Assembly (NCBI RefSeq): GCF_050574275.1
Contig: NZ_CP192260.1
Coordinates: 2,046,001-2,110,000 of the forward strand
Direction of reading: 5' to 3'
DNA length: 64,000 nucleotides
DNA from: Virgibacillus_F flavescens
GTDB lineage: Bacteria; Bacillota; Bacilli; Bacillales; Amphibacillaceae
Shown: piece by piece, positions 1-8,078 of the stretch
Numbering within the stretch: position 1 is the stretch's first letter
Layout: every line of letters begins with the position of its first letter
Position numbers and translations under genes: made by a program
Notes under the pieces: generated by a model
Told to the model about the DNA's origin: nothing
Databases searched by the model: none
What the model saw: the letters and a program-made list of their open reading frames with translations, nothing else

Positions 1-124
1 GAATAAAGATTTGGAAACAACCAGGTTAGCAGTATTAACCGCTGTAAATACCATGAATGATTATTTGAAATTAAAGGAAGACTACGCAACGTTGTTGGGA
101 TCACTGAAAAAGAAAGAGGATTAA
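1..124 (+). CDS. zapA: Cell division protein ZapA, 3' end only
   Basis: Only the last 40 codons are in the window; the frame opens at base 2 and stops with TAA at 122-124. The visible tail (TAVNTMNDYLKLKEDYATL) is the alpha-helical, coiled-coil C terminus typical of ZapA, a small protein that bundles FtsZ filaments and stabilises the Z ring. Its position immediately upstream of cvpA and polX matches the B. subtilis order zapA-yshB-polX-mutS2, which supports the call. Six bases separate it from cvpA, so the two are probably cotranscribed. The N-terminal half cannot be judged. Confidence 0.8.
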   Translation, partial: NKDLETTRLAVLTAVNTMNDYLKLKEDYATLLGSLKKKED

Positions 125-130
125 TGACAT

Positions 131-676
131 ATGGTTGATATTATTTTATTACTTTTATTACTATTTGGTTTTTTTGTAGGATTAAAGCGTGGTTTCATAT
201 TACAACTTTTCCATTTAATTGGATTTATTGCTGCTTTTATTGTGGCAGCCTTGTACTATGACCAATTAGCTGAACGGCTGGCACTATGGATACCTTATCC
301 AGAACTTCCTGACAGTAGCGAGTGGGCTGCGTTTCTTGATAACCTCCCACTGGAAAACGCTTTTTATAATGCAATCTCATTTGCAATTATATTTTTCGCT
401 GTAAAAATTGTGTTACAAATTATTGCTTCTATGCTTGATTTTGTAGCAGAATTACCCGTACTCCATTCAGTTAATAAGTTATTAGGTGGTATTTTAGGGT
501 TTGTAGAAATTTATTTAATAATATTTATTATCCTGTATATCCTTGCGTTAACACCACTATCAAGTATTCAATCTTGGGTCAACGATTCAGGAATAGCTAT
601 GTTAATTGTAGAACATACTCCAATGTTTTCTGAGAAACTGAAAGAACTGTGGTTTACTAATATCATAGGTAAATAA
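131..676 (+). CDS. yshB: CvpA family membrane protein (YshB)
   Basis: 181 residues, almost entirely hydrophobic. Four membrane segments are visible: residues 1-18, about 22-45, about 82-102 and about 118-142. The second starts after the basic GLKRG turn that is characteristic of CvpA/colicin V production proteins. Family members are inner-membrane proteins of uncertain function, linked to envelope homeostasis. The start ATG follows an AGAGGA ribosome site about ten bases upstream, and zapA ends six bases before it. A terminator-like hairpin follows the gene, so polX may have its own promoter. Confidence 0.85.
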   Translation: MVDIILLLLLLFGFFVGLKRGFILQLFHLIGFIAAFIVAALYYDQLAERLALWIPYPELPDSSEWAAFLDNLPLENAFYNAISFAIIFFAVKIVLQIIASMLDFVAELPVLHSVNKLLGGILGFVEIYLIIFIILYILALTPLSSIQSWVNDSGIAMLIVEHTPMFSEKLKELWFTNIIGK

Positions 677-699
677 ATCCAAAATAAATTTATAGAGTT

Positions 700-773
700 A
701 GCTGATTCTTAATAGGTGAAATTACAATTGTGACAACTGTACAATGTATGACCTAACCGGAATCAGCTTTTTT
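700..773 (+). terminator. Long-armed terminator-like hairpin after cvpA
   Basis: AGCTGATTC (700-708) pairs with GAATCAGCT (760-768) and is followed by a T run. The 51-base loop contains further pairing (AGGT at about 714 with ACCT at about 751, and the palindrome ACAATTGT). The closed structure plus T run looks like an intrinsic terminator with an unusually large loop. Confidence 0.55.
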
Positions 774-824
774 ACACATTAGAAAAGTTAAAAGTGCAGA
801 TATAAATTTAAAGAAGGTGAGTCA

Positions 825-2546
825 ATGACTATTAATAAAAAAGATGTTTTAAAATTATTAGAAAAGATAGCCGTATTCATGGAATTAAAAGGAGAAAATC
901 CGTTTAAGGTCTCTGCATATAGAAAAGCTGCACAGGCATTAGAACAAGATGATCGGTCGCTTTCTGAAATAAATGATTTTACTAAGATTAAAGGAATTGG
1001 TAAGGGAACTGGTGCAGTTATAGATGAATACATATCAGATGGTCAATCAGATACACTTCTTCAACTTGAAAGTGAAGTGCCTCAAGGTTTAGTACCTTTA
1101 TTAGGTTTGCCTGGCCTTGGTGGAAAGAAACTGGCGAAGTTATATCAGGAGCTGGGTGTGACAGATGCTGTCACTTTACAAACCGCCTGTAGTTCAGGAG
1201 AAGTGGAAAAACTATCTGGGTTCGGTAAAAAAACTGCTGATAAAATAGTGCAGGCATTAGAAGACCGAGACACCCGTCCCGAGAGGTTACCTATAGCCAT
1301 TATGTTACCAATTGCGGAGAGGATCGAGGAATTCTTATCCACCGTTACTTACATTGATACCTTCTCAAGAGCGGGAAGTTTAAGGCGCATGCGTGAAACA
1401 GTTAAAGATATCGATTTTATCATTGCTTCGAATGAACCAGCAAGGGTACGCGATACTTTATTGGAAATGCCCAACATTAAAGATGTGATTGCTAAAGGTG
1501 ACACAAAAGTCTCTGTTACATTAGATGAGGTGTATGATATAAACGTAGATTTCAGGATAGTGGGACCAGATGAATTTGCTACTACTTTACATCACTTCAC
1601 AGGGTCGAAAGAACATAATGTTGCGATGCGTCAGTTAGCTAAAAAAAGAGATGAAAAAATAAATGAATATGGAATTACACAAAATGAAAGTGAAACAATT
1701 TTAACTTTCACCAATGAAGCAGAATTCTTTAATCATTTTGGATTACCATTTATCCCTCCGGAAATTCGTGAAAACCAAGGGGAGATTGAATCCTATTCAG
1801 AGAAAAATGAATTGATCGAGCTATCAGATATTCGCGGGGATCTCCACATGCATACAACATGGAGCGATGGAGCACAGTCCTTGGAAGAAATGGTTAATCA
1901 GGCAAGAGAAATTGGATATGATTACATTGCAATCACTGACCATTCAAAATTTTTGAGAGTGGCTAACGGATTGGATGAAACAAAACTTAGAAAACAACGG
2001 TCGGAAATAGAACGAATAAACGATAAGTACGATGATATTCATGTATTTGCTGGAGTGGAGATGGATATACTTCCAGACGGCTCACTAGATTTCGATAATG
2101 AATTTTTAAAAGAGATGGATTTTGTAATAGGGGCAATTCACTCAAGCTTTAACCAATCGGAAGAGAAAATCATGAATCGACTGGAAACAGCCATGGAAAA
2201 TCCTTATGTAACCTTTATCGCACATCCTTCTGGAAGGTTAATTGGCAGGCGTTCGGGTTATGCAGTTAATCTGGAGAAACTTATTCAGCGTGCAAAAGAA
2301 ACTGGTACTGCACTAGAAATAAATGCGAATCCTAACCGTTTGGATTTATCAGCTGAATGGGCTCGTAAAGCACAGGAAAAAGATGTGAATATTGTCATCA
2401 ACACGGACGCGCACAGTTTTCAAATGCTGAACCATATGAAACACGGTGTAGGAATTGCCAGAAAAGGATGGATTGAAAAGAATCAAGTACTTAATACATG
2501 GACAAAAGAAAAATTAATGAGATTAATGAATAATAAAAAGCTTTAG
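825..2546 (+). CDS. polX: DNA polymerase/3'-5' exonuclease PolX
   Basis: 573 residues, the usual length for bacterial family X polymerases. The N-terminal part has helix-hairpin-helix motifs (IKGIGKGTG near 55, GLPGLGGKK near 93, LSGFGKKTAD near 128). The polymerase site follows: GSLRR near 183 with the DID metal-binding aspartates, and a third Asp in INVDF near 239. The C-terminal PHP domain begins at DLHMHTTWSDG (near 338) and keeps its metal-binding His/Asp/Glu set. In B. subtilis the enzyme fills short gaps and removes 3' ends in base-excision repair. The start is supported by a GAAGGTGA ribosome site. mutS2 follows 44 bp later, as in B. subtilis. Confidence 0.96.
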   Translation: MTINKKDVLKLLEKIAVFMELKGENPFKVSAYRKAAQALEQDDRSLSEINDFTKIKGIGKGTGAVIDEYISDGQSDTLLQLESEVPQGLVPLLGLPGLGGKKLAKLYQELGVTDAVTLQTACSSGEVEKLSGFGKKTADKIVQALEDRDTRPERLPIAIMLPIAERIEEFLSTVTYIDTFSRAGSLRRMRETVKDIDFIIASNEPARVRDTLLEMPNIKDVIAKGDTKVSVTLDEVYDINVDFRIVGPDEFATTLHHFTGSKEHNVAMRQLAKKRDEKINEYGITQNESETILTFTNEAEFFNHFGLPFIPPEIRENQGEIESYSEKNELIELSDIRGDLHMHTTWSDGAQSLEEMVNQAREIGYDYIAITDHSKFLRVANGLDETKLRKQRSEIERINDKYDDIHVFAGVEMDILPDGSLDFDNEFLKEMDFVIGAIHSSFNQSEEKIMNRLETAMENPYVTFIAHPSGRLIGRRSGYAVNLEKLIQRAKETGTALEINANPNRLDLSAEWARKAQEKDVNIVINTDAHSFQMLNHMKHGVGIARKGWIEKNQVLNTWTKEKLMRLMNNKKL

Positions 2547-2590
2547 GCCGATAAGGCAGGTAAGGAAAGTTTGAAAAGGAGTATATACTA

Positions 2591-4933
2591 ATGAATGATC
2601 GTATCCTTCGAGTATTAGAATTTAATAAAATTATTGATCAACTCAGTTCACATGCCGCTTCTAGTCTAGGAAAAAGTCGCACGCTTCAATTAAAGCCGCA
2701 TACGAATCTAAATGATGTATTGGAACTGCAAAAAGAAACCGATGAAGCGGGTCAAATTCTGCGTTTGAATCTAACTGTCCCACTAGGGGGGATTTTTGAT
2801 ATTCGCGCGAGTATTAAGCGCAGTGTCATTGGCGGCGTTTTGAACACAGATGAGTGTCTTGATATTGCCAACACCATTTATGGTGGCAGACAAGTAAAAA
2901 ACTTTGTTCAAAAGCTGGAAGAAGAATTACCGATATTAAAATCGCTGGTCGAGCGTATTGAACCATTAAGAGATCTAGAACAACATATAAAAAGCAGTAT
3001 TGATGACCATGGAAATGTAATGGACAGTGCATCTGTTAAACTGCGTAGTATCAGGTCATCGATTAGAACATACGAAAGCAGAGTCAGAGAAAAATTAGAT
3101 GGATACACGAGATCTAAAAGCGCGATGCTGTCAGATCCAATTGTGACAATAAGAAACGACCGTTATGTACTGCCGGTTAAACAGGAATACCGAGGGTCTA
3201 TTGGTGGAATAGTTCATGATCAGTCTGCATCAGGGGCTACGTTGTTTATGGAGCCAAAATCAGTTGTCGACATAAACAATCAGCTTCAGGAAGCATCCGT
3301 CAAAGAGAAGCATGAAATTGATCGTATTTTACGCGAGTTAACTGAACACATTGCAAGTGAGGAGCAGTTACTATCTGAAAATGTGGAAGTCCTTGGGAAA
3401 ATTGATTTCATGTTTGCACGAGCAAAGCTCGGTCAGACAATGAAAGCATCGATGCCGAAAATGAATGATCAGGGAATAATTAAATTACAGCAGGCCCGAC
3501 ATCCACTTATACCAATGGATGAGGTAGTCGCCAATGATATTGAAATTGGGGAAGATTACACATCTATTGTCATTACCGGACCAAATACTGGTGGTAAAAC
3601 AGTTACCTTGAAGATGGTGGGGTTATGTACACTAATGGCCCAGTCAGGACTGCAAATTCCTGCCCTTGATGGCTGTGAAATGGCTGTGTTTGAAAATGTC
3701 TATGCGGATATAGGGGACGAACAATCCATCGAACAGAATCTCAGTACATTTTCTTCTCACATGACAAATATTGTTAACATTATGAAGCAAGTTGACTATA
3801 AAGCACTGGTATTGTTCGATGAATTGGGAGCTGGAACCGATCCACAAGAAGGCGCTGCTCTTGCAATGTCTTTATTGGATGAAGTTATTGAGCGCGGCGC
3901 GCGTGTTATTGCAACTACACATTATCCTGAACTTAAAGCTTACGGGTACAACAGAGAAAATGTTGTAAATGCATCAGTTGAGTTTGATGTGGAATCTTTA
4001 AAACCAACTTATAGACTCCTGGTTGGTGTTCCAGGCAGAAGTAATGCTTTTGAAATTTCCAAACGACTAGGTCTTGAATCGTCCATTATCGAAAGTGCAA
4101 AGAGTCATATTGGAATTGACTCGAAAAGTGTGGAAAATATGATTGCGTCGCTTGAAAAATCACAGCGAGAATCTGAAAAAGATTATGAATCTGCTCACGC
4201 GATTATGTTAGAAAATGAAAAATTAAAAAAAGACCTTGAAAACCAATGGAATGAGTTTGAGACTAAGCGCGAATCATTATATAAAAAGGCTGATGAAAAA
4301 GCGAACAAAGCTTTGCAGAATGCGAGAGAAGAAGCGGAAGTTATTATCGAAGAAATTCGCAAGATGAAATCAAATTCAAATTTAAAAGAACACGAATGGA
4401 TCGAAGCAAAGAAGATGCTGGAAGATGCTAAACCAGATCTTTCAAAGAAACAGGAAAAGAAAAATGATTCACCTGCCGGAAATGAGAAAGAATTGCAGAT
4501 TGGTGATACAATTAAGCTATTAACAATAAACCAAGAAGGCAGTGTGATATCAAAAATAAGTGATAAGGAATACATGGTTCAAGTAGGAATAATGAAAGTA
4601 AAAGTAAAGCGAAAAGACCTTCAATTTATTAGTCAAAAAAAGCAGTTTACAGAAAAACCATTGGCGACCGTTAAAGGTTCGAACTACCATGTCAGACCAG
4701 AATTAGATCTTCGTGGGGAACGGTATGAGAATGCATTACTGCAACTGGAGAAATATCTGGATGACGTAATCCTTGCTGGTTATCAGCAAGTTTCAATCAT
4801 ACATGGTAAAGGAACCGGTGCACTAAGGAAAGGTGTACAGGAGCTTGTTAAAAATCACTCTCGTATATCTGGAGTTCGGGCAGGCGGAAGCGGTGAAGGC
4901 GGCAGTGGAGTTACAGTAATTGAATTAAAGTAA
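2591..4933 (+). CDS. mutS2: MutS2 / RqcU, Smr-domain ATPase
   Basis: 780 residues. It has no mismatch-recognition domain I. The MutS core and clamp are followed by the ABC-type ATPase: Walker A GPNTGGKTVTLK near 330, Walker B LFDELGAGTDPQEGAA near 407, and H-loop TTHYPELK. A Lys/Glu-rich coiled coil spans roughly 510-640. A KOW-like segment precedes the C-terminal Smr nuclease domain, whose LDLRGER (near 703) and HGKGTG (near 737) motifs are intact. MutS2 suppresses homologous recombination in some bacteria. The B. subtilis protein (RqcU) splits collided ribosomes. The start ATG has an AAAGGAG site, and the gene lies in a polX-mutS2-yshE unit. Confidence 0.96.
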   Translation: MNDRILRVLEFNKIIDQLSSHAASSLGKSRTLQLKPHTNLNDVLELQKETDEAGQILRLNLTVPLGGIFDIRASIKRSVIGGVLNTDECLDIANTIYGGRQVKNFVQKLEEELPILKSLVERIEPLRDLEQHIKSSIDDHGNVMDSASVKLRSIRSSIRTYESRVREKLDGYTRSKSAMLSDPIVTIRNDRYVLPVKQEYRGSIGGIVHDQSASGATLFMEPKSVVDINNQLQEASVKEKHEIDRILRELTEHIASEEQLLSENVEVLGKIDFMFARAKLGQTMKASMPKMNDQGIIKLQQARHPLIPMDEVVANDIEIGEDYTSIVITGPNTGGKTVTLKMVGLCTLMAQSGLQIPALDGCEMAVFENVYADIGDEQSIEQNLSTFSSHMTNIVNIMKQVDYKALVLFDELGAGTDPQEGAALAMSLLDEVIERGARVIATTHYPELKAYGYNRENVVNASVEFDVESLKPTYRLLVGVPGRSNAFEISKRLGLESSIIESAKSHIGIDSKSVENMIASLEKSQRESEKDYESAHAIMLENEKLKKDLENQWNEFETKRESLYKKADEKANKALQNAREEAEVIIEEIRKMKSNSNLKEHEWIEAKKMLEDAKPDLSKKQEKKNDSPAGNEKELQIGDTIKLLTINQEGSVISKISDKEYMVQVGIMKVKVKRKDLQFISQKKQFTEKPLATVKGSNYHVRPELDLRGERYENALLQLEKYLDDVILAGYQQVSIIHGKGTGALRKGVQELVKNHSRISGVRAGGSGEGGSGVTVIELK

Positions 4934-4957
4934 AGTAAATTCGGGGATGGTGTAAAA

Positions 4958-5365
4958 ATGGAAGAGTTTTGGGAATTGACATTTGTAGAAATAGCTGCCC
5001 GGTACAGTGTGGTTATTTTGTGTACAGTTGTATTTCTTGCTGTTTTCGAATTAGTAACCTCCTATAAAAATTGGGAAGAAATTAAAAAAGGTAATTTTTC
5101 AGTTGCTATGGCAACTGGTGGAAAGCTCTTTGGTATTGCAACTATCTTTCGTTTTTCTATTGAACATAACGATACGATTATTCAAAGTGTGATATGGGGT
5201 ATTTATGGATTTATATTATTGCTGTTAAGCTATTTTATATTTGAATTCTTAACTCCAAAAATAAAAATTGACGAAGAGATTGGCAATGGTAATCTGGCAG
5301 TTGGATTTATTTCAATGTTAATATCAGTTGGAATGGCTTTTGTAATTGGAGCCAGTATTGGTTAG
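4958..5365 (+). CDS. yshE: DUF350 family membrane protein (YshE)
   Basis: 135 residues with four predicted membrane helices (about 14-34, 48-66, 72-98 and 112-135). The short acidic loop PKIKIDEEIGNGNLAVGF before the last helix is typical of DUF350 proteins, which consist of paired two-helix repeats. The function is unknown. It follows mutS2 by 24 bp with a GGATGGTG ribosome site, so it is probably cotranscribed. Its B. subtilis counterpart yshE occupies the same place. Confidence 0.85.
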   Translation: MEEFWELTFVEIAARYSVVILCTVVFLAVFELVTSYKNWEEIKKGNFSVAMATGGKLFGIATIFRFSIEHNDTIIQSVIWGIYGFILLLLSYFIFEFLTPKIKIDEEIGNGNLAVGFISMLISVGMAFVIGASIG

Positions 5366-5380
5366 GAGCGAAAAGTTATC

Positions 5381-5455
5381 ATGGAAACATTAGCTAAAGT
5401 ATTAATAGTAGTAGCAATTATTTTTGCCATTGTAGGCGTCGTATATTTAGTGTGA
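5381..5455 (+). CDS. Putative 24-residue single-helix membrane peptide
   Basis: A 25-codon frame starts at ATG 5381 and ends at TGA 5453-5455. It encodes METLAKVLIVVAIIFAIVGV plus VYLV: one acidic and one basic residue at the N terminus, then one continuous hydrophobic stretch long enough to cross a membrane. GGAG overlapping the yshE stop codon could serve as ribosome site, but its spacing of about 12 bases is long. A strong terminator follows 15 bp later, so the frame would be the last gene of the mutS2-yshE transcript. I do not recognise a family. Conservation in relatives would decide whether it is real. Confidence 0.4.
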   Translation: METLAKVLIVVAIIFAIVGVVYLV

Positions 5456-5470
5456 AATGGTTTGAAAACA

Positions 5471-5510
5471 GGGAATCATCTTAATTAATAGATGATTCCC
5501 CATTTTTTTT
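5471..5510 (+). terminator. Intrinsic terminator ending the polX-mutS2-yshE region
   Basis: GGGAATCATC and GATGATTCCC form a perfect 10-bp stem around a 10-base loop. An eight-T run follows. Confidence 0.9.
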
Positions 5511-5530
5511 GCGAAAATACAAAATTAGAT

Positions 5531-5559
5531 TTCAAAAAATACAAATTAGTCTGTATAAT
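5531..5559 (+). promoter_or_regulatory. Putative sigma-A promoter of lcfA
   Basis: TTCAAA (5531-5536), a 17-bp spacer and a perfect TATAAT (5554-5559), about 30 bases before the lcfA start. No FadR-type palindrome is visible here, unlike in front of fadR. Confidence 0.5.
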
Positions 5560-5590
5560 GAATATACATAGATATAAAGGAGGAGAAAAA

Positions 5591-7285
5591 ATGGAAAAAC
5601 GTAGCTGGCACGCACACTACCCTAGTGAAATTCCAATCAGTATTGATTATGATACAAAGCCCCTGCATCAATTTCTGATTGAAAATGCTGAAATATACAA
5701 TGAAAAGAAAGCGCTTCATTTTCTTGGTAAAGATATGTCCTATGCTGAATTGCTGAAAGAAGCTAAGCAATTAGCTTGTTATTTTCAGTCATTAGGATTA
5801 GAGAAAGGTGACAGGGTAGCAATAATGTTACCAAACTGTCCACAGGCAGTGATAAGCTATTATGCTGCTCTTTTGGCTGGAGGGATTGTTGTACAAACAA
5901 ATCCTTTATACATGGAAAGAGAATTGGAATATCAATTAAATGACTCTGGTGCAACGATTATTATTTGTTTAGATATTCTCTTGCCACGAGTTACCAAGGT
6001 TAAAAGTAAGACCTCAATTAATCATACAATAGTTACAGGAATTAAAGACTATCTACCTTTTCCAAAAAAATTAATATATCCATTTATACAGAAGAAGCAA
6101 TATAACATGGTTGTAAAGGTCGAACAAACTGAAGATACACATGTATGGAATTCAATAATAGAACATGCCTCAACGAACTTTCATCCAGTTGATATTGATG
6201 CAAAAGAAGATTTGGCGTTGCTGCAATATACTGGAGGAACAACTGGTAATCCAAAAGGCGTAATGCTAACACACTTTAACCTCGTTTCAAATGTCCAAAT
6301 GAGTCAGCGCTGGCTGTATAAAACCAGAGAAGGCGGAGAAGTTATATTAGGCGTATTACCTTTTTTCCATGTTTATGGTATGACCACCGTGATGAATATG
6401 TCTATCATGATGGGGGCGAAAATGGTCCTATTACCTAAATTTGATGTAGAAGATGTATTGAAAATGATTCAAAAGCAAAAGCCGACACTGTTTCCAGGAG
6501 CACCGACAATTTATGTTGCATTGTTGAATCATCCTGATTTAAAGAAATATGATTTATCATCTATTGAAGCCTGTTTAAGCGGGTCTGCTCCATTGCCAGT
6601 AGAAGTTCAGGAACAATTTGAGCGGATCACTGGAGGGAAATTAGTAGAAGGATATGGTCTAACAGAATCTTCACCAGTAACGCATTCAAATTTTGTATGG
6701 TCGAATCGTGTTAGTGGAAGTATCGGCGTACCGTGGCCAGACACAGATTGTAAAATTTTGCAGACTGGTACAATGGATGAAGCGCCAGTTGGTGAAATTG
6801 GTGAAATTGTTGTAAAAGGTCCTCAAGTAATGAAAGGGTACTGGAATAACCAGGAAGAAACGGACAATGTTTTAATAGATGGGTGGTTATTTACGGGTGA
6901 TCTTGGCTATATGAGCGAAGAAGGGTACTTCTATATAGTTGATCGCAAAAAAGATATGATAATTGCCGGTGGATACAATATTTATCCACGTGAGATAGAG
7001 GAAGTACTTTATGAGCATGAAGCTATTCAGGAAGCAGTAGTTGCAGGTATACCTGATCCATACCGCGGTGAAACAGTGAAAGCTTACATTGTTCTTAAAT
7101 CCGGTTTTGAGTTAAAAGAAGAGGAATTAGATACATTTTGCAGAGAAAATCTTGCTGCGTTTAAAGTACCCAGAATTTATGAATTCCGCACAGAATTGCC
7201 AAAAACTGCAGTTGGAAAAATTTTAAGACGGTCTTTAGTAGATGAAGAGAAAGAAAAATTAAAAAAGGAAAGCAGTACGACTTAA
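5591..7285 (+). CDS. lcfA: Long-chain fatty-acid-CoA ligase LcfA
   Basis: 564 residues from ATG 5591, chosen because AAAGGAGGAG lies just before it; an in-frame upstream extension runs back through the terminator and promoter. AMP-binding family motifs are intact: P-loop YTGGTTGNPKGVMLTH near 213, GYGLTESSP near 354, DRKKDMIIAGGYNIYP near 451, and PKTAVGKILRR near 540 carrying the catalytic lysine. The enzyme activates long-chain fatty acids with ATP and CoA, feeding the beta-oxidation genes downstream. In B. subtilis lcfA heads the lcfA-fadR-fadB-etfB-etfA operon. Here a weak hairpin and a new promoter separate it from fadR. Confidence 0.94.
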   Translation: MEKRSWHAHYPSEIPISIDYDTKPLHQFLIENAEIYNEKKALHFLGKDMSYAELLKEAKQLACYFQSLGLEKGDRVAIMLPNCPQAVISYYAALLAGGIVVQTNPLYMERELEYQLNDSGATIIICLDILLPRVTKVKSKTSINHTIVTGIKDYLPFPKKLIYPFIQKKQYNMVVKVEQTEDTHVWNSIIEHASTNFHPVDIDAKEDLALLQYTGGTTGNPKGVMLTHFNLVSNVQMSQRWLYKTREGGEVILGVLPFFHVYGMTTVMNMSIMMGAKMVLLPKFDVEDVLKMIQKQKPTLFPGAPTIYVALLNHPDLKKYDLSSIEACLSGSAPLPVEVQEQFERITGGKLVEGYGLTESSPVTHSNFVWSNRVSGSIGVPWPDTDCKILQTGTMDEAPVGEIGEIVVKGPQVMKGYWNNQEETDNVLIDGWLFTGDLGYMSEEGYFYIVDRKKDMIIAGGYNIYPREIEEVLYEHEAIQEAVVAGIPDPYRGETVKAYIVLKSGFELKEEELDTFCRENLAAFKVPRIYEFRTELPKTAVGKILRRSLVDEEKEKLKKESSTT

Positions 7286-7306
7286 TTTAAGAGTTTCTGT
7301 ATGCAG

Positions 7307-7347
7307 AAAAACTTAATCATTCCAAGAGTTGCGAATGATGAGTTTTT
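7307..7347 (+). terminator. Possible terminator or attenuator between lcfA and fadR
   Basis: AAAAACTTAATCATTC (from 7307) pairs with GAATGATGAGTTTTT (7333-7347) with one bulge. The descending arm ends in the T run itself. Confidence 0.55.
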
Positions 7348-7381
7348 CTAATAATATAAAAGTGTACAAGCAATATATTAT

Positions 7382-7410
7382 TTGACATGACTTTATTAGC
7401 TCTATACAAT
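7382..7410 (+). promoter_or_regulatory. Sigma-A promoter of fadR
   Basis: Consensus TTGACA (7382-7387), 17-bp spacer, TACAAT (7405-7410). The FadR operator begins seven bases downstream, so bound repressor would cover the transcription start. Confidence 0.85.
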
Positions 7411-7416
7411 GAAATA

Positions 7417-7434
7417 TGAATGAAGATTCATTCA
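7417..7434. promoter_or_regulatory. FadR operator (fatty-acid degradation repressor site)
   Basis: TGAATGAAGATTCATTCA is an inverted repeat of TGAATGA/TCATTCA with a 4-base centre. It matches the B. subtilis FadR consensus as I recall it (TGAATGAMTANTCATTCA) at all but one central base. It sits between the -10 box and the fadR start, which implies autorepression released by long-chain acyl-CoA. Confidence 0.9.
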
Positions 7435-7472
7435 GTTTGCGGCTATAGTGTATGCTAAGGAGATTAACTTCA

Positions 7473-8060
7473 ATGAAGAAAAATAAACCAAAATACAACC
7501 AAATTATCGAAGCGGCAGTTGAAGTAATAGCAGAGAATGGATATCATGCTTCTCAGGTTTCCAAAATTGCCAAAAAAGCTGGAGTGGCTGACGGTACGAT
7601 CTACCTTTATTTCAAAAATAAAGAAGATATACTAGTTTCATTGTTTGAAGTGAAAATGGGTCAGTTCGTTGAACAGATTACGAAAAGCATCAACGAAAAG
7701 AAAGATACAAGCGACAAACTGTTATCTTTAATAGAAATGCACTTTCGTCAGTTAGCTGATAATCACTATTTAGCAATCGTTACCCAGCTTGAGCTTAGAC
7801 AGTCAAACACAGAACTGCGAATGAAAATTAATAAAGTATTGAAGCCTTATTTAGCTGAAATCGACCACATTATCCAGGAAGGTATCAATGAAAAAAGCTT
7901 TCGAGGTGATTTAAATCTACCCTTGGTGAGGCAAATGATTTTTGGCACACTGGATGAAGTGGTAACAAACTGGGTGATGAACGACCAGCGATATAATTTA
8001 CTGGCGCAAGCTCCAGCAGTACATGAATTAATTATTAACGGACTATCGATTAAAAAATAA
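7473..8060 (+). CDS. fadR: TetR-family fatty-acid degradation regulator FadR
   Basis: 195 residues from ATG 7473, preceded by AAGGAGA with nine-base spacing; an in-frame extension to 7452 would place the ribosome site inside the gene. Residues about 8-52 are the TetR DNA-binding domain (IIEAAVEVIAENGYHASQVS, then AGVADGTIYLYFKNKEDIL), and the rest is the ligand-binding domain. Its family represses fatty-acid degradation genes and is released by long-chain acyl-CoA. The consensus operator in its own promoter and the adjacent lcfA, fadB and etf genes make the FadR assignment firm. Confidence 0.94.
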   Translation: MKKNKPKYNQIIEAAVEVIAENGYHASQVSKIAKKAGVADGTIYLYFKNKEDILVSLFEVKMGQFVEQITKSINEKKDTSDKLLSLIEMHFRQLADNHYLAIVTQLELRQSNTELRMKINKVLKPYLAEIDHIIQEGINEKSFRGDLNLPLVRQMIFGTLDEVVTNWVMNDQRYNLLAQAPAVHELIINGLSIKK

Positions 8061-8078
8061 TAGGAGGAGGATCTGATC

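Noticed and set aside
4195..4575. 126-residue Ser/Phe-rich minus-strand frame opposite mutS2
   Set aside because: Typical reverse image of a Lys/Glu-rich coiled coil.
5492..5590. Longer lcfA start at 5492
   Set aside because: The extension runs through the upstream terminator and the lcfA promoter, and the real ribosome site lies just before 5591.
5531..5590. FadR operator in front of lcfA
   Set aside because: TGAATATACATAGATATA retains only part of the left arm of the palindrome.
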